Origin: Liolophura sinensis
Taxonomy: Eukaryota; Mollusca; Polyplacophora; Chitonida; Chitonidae
Direction of reading: 5' to 3'
Assembly: GCF_032854445.1 (NCBI RefSeq)
Contig: NC_088305.1
Coordinates: forward strand, 12,091,606 to 12,155,605
Length of the DNA: 64,000 nucleotides
The notes under the pieces were generated by a model. The model saw only the letters and a program-made list of their open reading frames with translations. It was not told the DNA's origin and searched no databases. The position numbers and the translations under genes are program-made. Below are positions 57,401 to 64,000 of this stretch, piece by piece. Position 1 is the first letter of the stretch. Each line of letters opens with the position of its first letter.

Positions 57401-60400
57401 GATACCTATAGGCAGGTAATTTAGCCACCGTCCTTCTCGTGGATGTTGAACTTTATAACTATATGAAGGTAAAGCATCCACCGTCCTCCTCGTGGATGTT
57501 GTTCCTGATACCTGGAGGAAGGTAAATTAGCCACTGTCCTCCTCGTGGATGTTGTACTTTACACCTGCAGGAAGGTAAATTACCCACCGTCCTCCTCGTG
57601 GATGTTGTTCCTAATACCTGTGGGAAGGTAAATTAGCCACCGTCCTCCTCGTGGATGTTGTACTTTATACCTATAGGAAAGTAAACTAGCCAACGTCCTC
57701 CTCATGGATGTTGTACTTTACACCTGCAGAAAGGTAAATCAGTCACTGTCCTCCTCGTGGATGTTGTACTTTATACCTGCAGGAAGGTAAATTAGTCACC
57801 GTTCTCCTCGTGGATGTTGTACTTTACACCTGCAGAAAGGTAAATTAGTCACCGTCCTCCTCGTGGATGTTGTACTTCACACCTGCAGAAAGGTAAATTA
57901 GCCACCGTCCTTCTCATGGATGTTGTACTTTACGCCTGCAGAAAGGTAAATTAGCCTTCGTCCTCCTCATGGATCTTGTACTCTACACCTGCAGAATGGT
58001 AAATTAGTCACCATCCTCCTCATGGATGTTGTACTTTACACCTGCAGAAAGGTAAATTAGTCATCGTCCTCCTCATGGATGTTGTACTTTATACCTTTAG
58101 GAAAGTAAACTAGCCAACGTCCTCCTCATGGATGTTGTACTTTATACCTGCAGGAAGGTAAATTAGTCACCGTTCTCCTCGTGGATGTTGTATTTTACAC
58201 CTGCAGAGAGGTAAATTAGTCACCGTTCTCCTCATGGATGTTGTACTTCATACCTGCAGAAAGGTAAATTAGCCACCGTCTTCCTCGTGGATGTTGTAAT
58301 TCACACCTGCAGAAAGGTAAATTAGTCACCGTCCTCCTCATGGATGTTGTACTTCACATCTGCAGAAAGGTAAATTAGTCACCGTCCTCCTCGTGGATGT
58401 TGTACTTCACACCTGCAGAAAGGTAAATTAGCCACCGTCCTCCTCATGGATGTTGTACTTTACACCTGCAGAATGGTAAATTAGTCACCATCCTCCTCAT
58501 GGATGTTGTACTTTATACCTGCAGAAAGGTAAGTTAGTCACCGTCCTCCTCATGGATGTTGTACCTTATACCTGCAGGAAGGTAAACTAGTCACCGTCCT
58601 CCTCGTGGATGTTGTACTTTATACCTGCAGAAAGGTAAATTAGTCACCGTCCTCCTCATGGATGTTGTACCTAATACCTGCAGGAAGGTAAATTAGCCAA
58701 TGTCCTCCTTGTGGATGTTGTACCTTATATCTGCAGGAAGGAAAACTAGTCACCGTCCTCCTCGTGGATGTTGTACCTTATACCTGCAGGAAGGTAAACT
58801 AGTCACCGTCCTACTCGTGGATGTTGTACCTTATACCTGCAGGAAGGTAAACTAGTCACTGTCCTTCTCGTGGATGTTGTACCTTATACCTGCAGGAAGG
58901 TAAATTAGCCAATGTCCTCCTTGTGGATGTTGTACCTTATATCTGCAGGAAGGAAAACTAGTCACCGTCCTCCTCGTGGATGTTGTACCTTATACCTGCA
59001 GGAAGGTAAACTAGTCACCGTCCTACTCGTGGATGTTGTACCTTATACCTGCAGGAAGGTAAACTAGTCACCGTCCTACTCGTGGATGTTGTACCTTATA
59101 CCTGCAGGAAGGTAAACTAATCACCGTCCTCCTCGTGGATGTTGTACCTTATACCTGCAGGAAGGTAAACTAGTCACCGTCTTCCTCGTGGATGTTATAC
59201 CTTATACCTGCAGGAAGGTAAACTAGTCACCGTCCTCCACATGGATGTTGTACCTAATACCTGCAGGAAGGTAAATTAGCCAATGTCCTCCTTGTGGATG
59301 TTGTGCCTTATACGTACAAGAAGGTAAATTAGCCAACGTTCGCCTCGTGGATATTGTAATTTATACCTGCAGGAAGGTAAATTAGCCACCGTCCTCGTCG
59401 AGGATGTTGTACCTTATACCTGCAGAAAGGTAAACTAACCACCGTCCTCCACATGGTTGTTGTACCTTATACTTGCAGGAGGGGAAATTAGCCACCGTCT
59501 GCCTCGTGGATGTTGTACCTTTTACATATAAGGAGGTAAATTAGCCACCGTCCTGCTCGACGATGCTGTATTTTATACGTACAATGAGGTAAATTAGCCA
59601 CCTTCTGCCTCGTGGATGTTGTATTTTATACCTGCAGGAAGGTAAATTACCCACCATCCTTTTAATGGATATTGTACCTTATCCCTGCTGAAAAGTAAAT
59701 TAGCCACCGTCCTCCTCGTGGATGTTGTACCTTATACCCGCAGGAAGATAAACTAGTCACCGTTCTCCTCATGGATGTTATACCTTATACCTTCAGGAGG
59801 TTCAATTAGCCACCGCCCGCCTTGTGGTTGTTGTACCTTATACGTATAAGGAGGTAAATTAGCCACCTTCCTCCTCGTGGGGGCTGTACCTTATACGTAT
59901 AAGGATATAAATTAGCCACCGTTCTCCTAGTGAATGTTGTACTTTGTACCTTCAGGAAGGTAAATTAGCCACCGTCCTTCTCGTAGATGTTGTACTATAT
60001 ACCTGCAGGAAGGTAAACTAGCCACCGTTCTCCTCGTGGAAGCTGTACCGATTAGGTACAAGGAGGTAAATTAGCCACTGTCCGCCTCGTGGATGCTGTA
60101 CTTTATACATATAGAAAGGTAAACTAGCCGCCGTCCTCCTCGTGGATGTTGGAAATTATACGTACAAGAAGATAAATTAGCGACCGTCCGCCTCGTTCAT
60201 GTTGTACCGTATACCTCCACGGAGGTAAATTAGCCACCGCCCTCTTCGTGGATGTTGTACCTTATACGTACAAGGAGGTAAATCAGCCACCGTCCTCTTT
60301 CTGAATGTTGTAGCTTATACCTGCAGAAAGGTAAATTAACCACCGTCCTCCTCATGGATGTTGTACATTATACCTGCAGGATTCCTCGTCCTGGATGCTG

Positions 60401-63400
60401 TTCCTTATACGTACAAGGAGATAAATTAGCCACCGTCCGCCTCGTTGATGTTGTACTTTATACCTGCAGGAAGGTAAATTAGCCATCGTCCTCCTCGTGG
60501 ATATAGTACTTTATACCTGCAGGAAGGAAGGTAAATTAGCCACCGTCCTCCCCGTGGAAGTTGTACCTGATACCTGCAGAAAGGTAAACTAGCTACCGTC
60601 CTCCTCGTGGATGTTGTACTTTACGCCTGCAGAGAGGTAAATTAGCCACCGTCCTCCTCATGGATGTTGTACTTTACCCCTTGAAGAAAGGTGAATTAGC
60701 CACCGTCCTCATCATGGATGTTGTACTTCACAACTGCGGAAAGGTAAATTAGCTACCGTCCTTCACACTGATGTTGTATTTTACACCTGCACAAAAGTAA
60801 ATCATTCACCGCCTTTGTCGTGGATGTTGTTCACCCGCGAAAAAGGTAAATTAGCCACTATCGTCCTCATGGATGTTTTACTTCACATTTGCAGATAGGT
60901 AAATTAGCCACCACCCTCCTCATGGATGTTGTATTTCACACCTGCAGAAAGGTAATTTATTCACCGTCCTCCTTGTTGATGTTGTACTTTACACCTTTAG
61001 AAAGGTAAACTAGCCACCGTCCTCTTCATGGATGTTGTACTTTACACCTGCAGAAAGGTAAATTAGCCACCGTCTTTCTCGTGGATGTTGTACTTTACAC
61101 TTTTAGAAAGGTAAACTAGCCACCGTCCTCTTCATGGATGTTGTACTTTACACCTGCAGAAAGGTAAATTAGCCACCGTTCTCCTCATGGATGTTGTACT
61201 TTAGAAAGGTAAAGTAGTCATGGTCCTCTTTATGGATGTTGTACTTTACACCTGCAGAAAGGTAAATTAGCTACCGTTTTCCTCATGGATGTTGTACTTT
61301 ACACCTGCAGAAAGGTAAATTAGCCACTGTTCTCCTCATGAATGTTGTACTTTACACCTGCAGAAAGGTGAGTAAACCACCGTCTTCCTCTTGGATGTTG
61401 TACTTAATACCTGCAGAAATGTAAATTACTTACCGTCCTTCTCATGGATGTTGTACTTCACACCTGCAGAAATGTAAATTAGCCACCCTCCTTCTCATGG
61501 ATGTTGTACTTCACACCTGCAGAAAGGTAAATTATTCAGCGTCCTCCTCATGGATGTTGTACTTCACACCTGCAGAAAGGTAAATTAGTCACCGTTTTTT
61601 CCATGGATGTTGTACTTTACACCTGCAGAAAGGTAAATTAGTCACCCTCCTCCTCATGGATGTTTTACTTTACACCTGCAGAAAGGTAAATTAGCCAGCG
61701 TCCTCTTTATAGATGTTGTACTCTATACCTGCTGAAAGGTAAATTATTCACCGTCCTCCTCGTGGATGTTGTACCTCATACCCGTAGGAAGATAAATTAG
61801 TCACCGTCCACCTCGTGGATGTTGTACCTGATACCTGCAGGAAGGTAAATTAGTCACTGTCCTCCTCATGGATGTTGTACTCTATACCTGCAGGAAGTTA
61901 AATTAGACCCCGTCGTCCTCATGGATGTTTGATTTCACATCTGCAGGAAGGTAAATTAGCCACCGCCCTCCCCATGGATGTTGTATTTCACACCTGCAGA
62001 AAGGTAAATTTTTCACCGTCCTTCTCATGGATGTTGTACTTCACACCTGCAGAAAAGTGAACTAGCCACCGTCCTTTTCGTTGACATTGTATTTTACACC
62101 TGCAGAAAGGAAAATTAGCCACCGTCTTCCTTGTGGATGTTGTACTCTACACCTGTAGAAAGGTAAATTAGCTACCGTTCTCCTCATAAATGTTGTACTT
62201 TATACCTGAAGAAAGGTAAATTAGCCACCGTCCTCCTCATTTATGTTGTACTTTACACCTGCAGAAAGGTGAATACGCCACTGTCCTCCTCGTGGATGTT
62301 GTACTTTACACCTGCAGAAAGGTAAATACGCCACTGTCCTCCTCGTGGATGTTGTACTTTACACCTGCAGAAAGGTAAATTAGCCACAGTCCTCCTCATG
62401 GATGTTGTACTTTACACCTGCAGAAAGATGAATTAGCCACCGTCTTCCTTATGGATGTTGTACTTTACACCTGCATAAAGGTAAATTAATCAGCGTCCTC
62501 CTCGTGGATGTTGTATTTTACACCTAAAGAAGGGGAAATTAACCACCGTCCTTCTCATGGATGTTGTACTTTACAACTGCAGTAAGGTAAATTAGCCACC
62601 TTCCTCCTCATGGATTTTATATTTTAACACATGGAGAAAGGTAAATTATTCACCGTCTTCCTCGTGGATGTTGTACTTTAGACCTGTAGAAAGGTAAATT
62701 AGCTACCGTTCTCCTCATAAATGTTGTACTTTATACCTGAAGAAAGGTAAATTAGCCACCGTCCTCTTCGAGGATGTTGTACTTTACACCTGCAGAAAGG
62801 TAAATTAACCACCGTCTTCCCCGTGGATGTTGTACTTTACACCTGTAGAAAGGTAAATTAGCTACCGTCCTCCTCATAAATGTTGTACTTTACACCTGAA
62901 GAAAGGTAAATTAGCCACCGTCCTCCTCATGGATGTTGTACTTCACACCTACAGAAAGGTAAATTAGCCACTGTCCTCCTTGTGGATGTTGTACTTTACA
63001 CCTGCAGAAAGGTAAATTAGCCACAGTCATCCTCATGGATGTTGTACTTTACACCTGCAGAAAGGTGAGTTAGCCACCGTCTTTCTTATGGATGTTGTAC
63101 TTTACACCTGCAGAAAGGTAAATTAGTCACCGTCCTCCTCATGGATGTTGTACTTCACACCTGCAGAAAGGTAAATTAGCCACCGTCCTCCTTGTGGATG
63201 TTGTACTGTACACCTGCAGAAAGGTAATTTAGCCACCGTCCGCCTCATGGATGTTGTACTTCACACCTTCAGAAATGTGAATTAGTTAACGTCCTCCTCA
63301 TGGATGTTGTTCTTTACCCCTGCAGAAAGGTAAATTAGTCACTGTCCTTCTCGTGGATGTTGTACCTTATGCCAGTAGGAAGGTAAGTTAGCCACCGTCC

Positions 63401-63554
63401 ACCTCGTGGATGTTGTACCTGATACCTGCAGGAAGATAAATTGTTCACCGACCTCCTCATAGATGTTGTACTCTATACCTGCAGGAAGTTAAATTAGCCA
63501 CCGTCCTCCTCATTAATGTTGTACTTAATACCTATATGAAGGTAAATTAGGCAC
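54403..63554 (-). repeat. 53-bp minisatellite, right arm (~170 units, inverted)
   Basis: The plus-strand unit is GGTAAATTAGCCACCGTCCT + CCTCGTGGATGTTGTACTTT + ATACCTATAGGAA, the reverse complement of the left arm. Larger repeats are visible: a ~694-bp block at 54,477 recurs at 55,171, a ~535-bp step follows from 55,72x to 56,25x, and a 212-bp (4-unit) step links 58,699 and 58,911. Unit type changes along the array, with CTATAGGAA forms mostly left and CTGCAGAAA forms mostly right. Confidence 0.97.
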
Positions 63555-63890
63555 ATTTTATATAGATGCCGGGGGAAAAATCACCCTCCTGCACCCGATA
63601 CCAAGTACCTGTATATTGTATAGTTCTCTAGGCCTACGAACCCCATGTCGGGACAACGGTTTTGGAGAGGCCGTGGGCTGTTTTATCCTTATGGTATAGA
63701 ATACCTTGTCTTATTCATCATCTATCGTCGATAGTTCGATTATTTGGGGAAGCCCTGTAGTAAATAAAATTTAAGCTAATGGTATGAGATATACAGTGAT
63801 ATAATCCGTATGTCTTTTTAGTGAACACAAATGTGTAACTATATCCCACTACTTTACATTTCGCGCCATATGTGTGGTAATGCGCACTAC
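63555..63890. other. no gene seen; spacer outside right arm
   Basis: This is unassigned sequence between the array and the distal domain, not recognisably similar to the spacer at 40,736-40,861. Confidence 0.5.
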
Positions 63891-63892
63891 AC

Positions 63893-64000
63893 TGTCGTCC
63901 TGATGGATGTCCGTTCTCCTAGTGGATGTACTTCCGTTCCCCTCGTGCATGTAGGCTGACGAGTACTGTTGGCTCATGGATGTGGGCTGCCCAGTTCTAC
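63893..64000 (-). repeat. distal domain of the right arm, cut by window end
   Basis: GGATGTCCGTTCTCCTAGTG and CTCATGGATGTGGGCTGCCC, then AGT, are the reverse complement of words at 40,568-40,640 (GGAGAACGGACATCC, ACTGGGCAGCC..CATCCATGAG). Confidence 0.75.

Noticed and set aside
40862-63554. CRISPR-like array
   Set aside because: The units are contiguous 53-bp tandem repeats with no unique spacers, in a eukaryotic setting with spliced genes.

Overview
This window is animal nuclear DNA, most likely from a mollusc or another lophotrochozoan. The evidence is spliced genes with long introns, no operons or compact coding, about 60% A+T, many tRNA-derived SINEs and very long minisatellite arrays. 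The commonest SINE has a V-domain-like core and the kind of tail described for the molluscan V-SINE RUDI; that name is an inference, since nothing could be searched here.

Layout. 1-12 kb: SINE-rich, with one stray copy of a CASD1-like exon (4,761-4,878) and a matching short exon (7,061-7,105). 12-24 kb: dispersed repeats (called A to D here), a 147-bp x 4 tandem array, a ~400-bp inverted-repeat element and small minisatellites; no convincing gene. 25-35.5 kb, minus strand: several exons of a CASD1-like SGNH gene (sialate O-acetyltransferase family) spread among SINEs. 32.2-35.3 kb: a 34-bp minisatellite present as two oppositely oriented arms around a 35-bp minisatellite. 36-40 kb: SINEs and unassigned DNA. 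40.5-64 kb: a giant structure in which a 53-bp minisatellite occurs as a ~3.2-kb array in one orientation (about 60 units) and a ~9.2-kb array in the opposite orientation (about 170 units), around a ~10.4-kb core.

The core holds the best gene in the window, an eight-exon plus-strand gene at 46,291-53,765. Every intron has GT..AG ends and compatible phases. It would encode about 749 residues with two or three C2H2/C2HC-like fingers, a SWIM zinc finger (CxCx6CxH) and a zinc-ribbon-like cysteine set. It reads through apart from a single +1 frame change, which falls exactly at UCC-UAG, the same arrangement as the antizyme UCC-UGA frameshift site. The core also holds one minus-strand exon that may belong to the CASD1-like gene but is out of order.

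The two oppositely oriented array pairs have the architecture of foldback elements (long inverted repeats built of short tandem units). The larger one carries a spliced, nearly intact zinc-finger gene. This is the most unusual feature of the window. Whether the arrays are mobile, or are satellites rearranged by inversion, cannot be decided from sequence alone. The right arm of the larger structure runs off the window.
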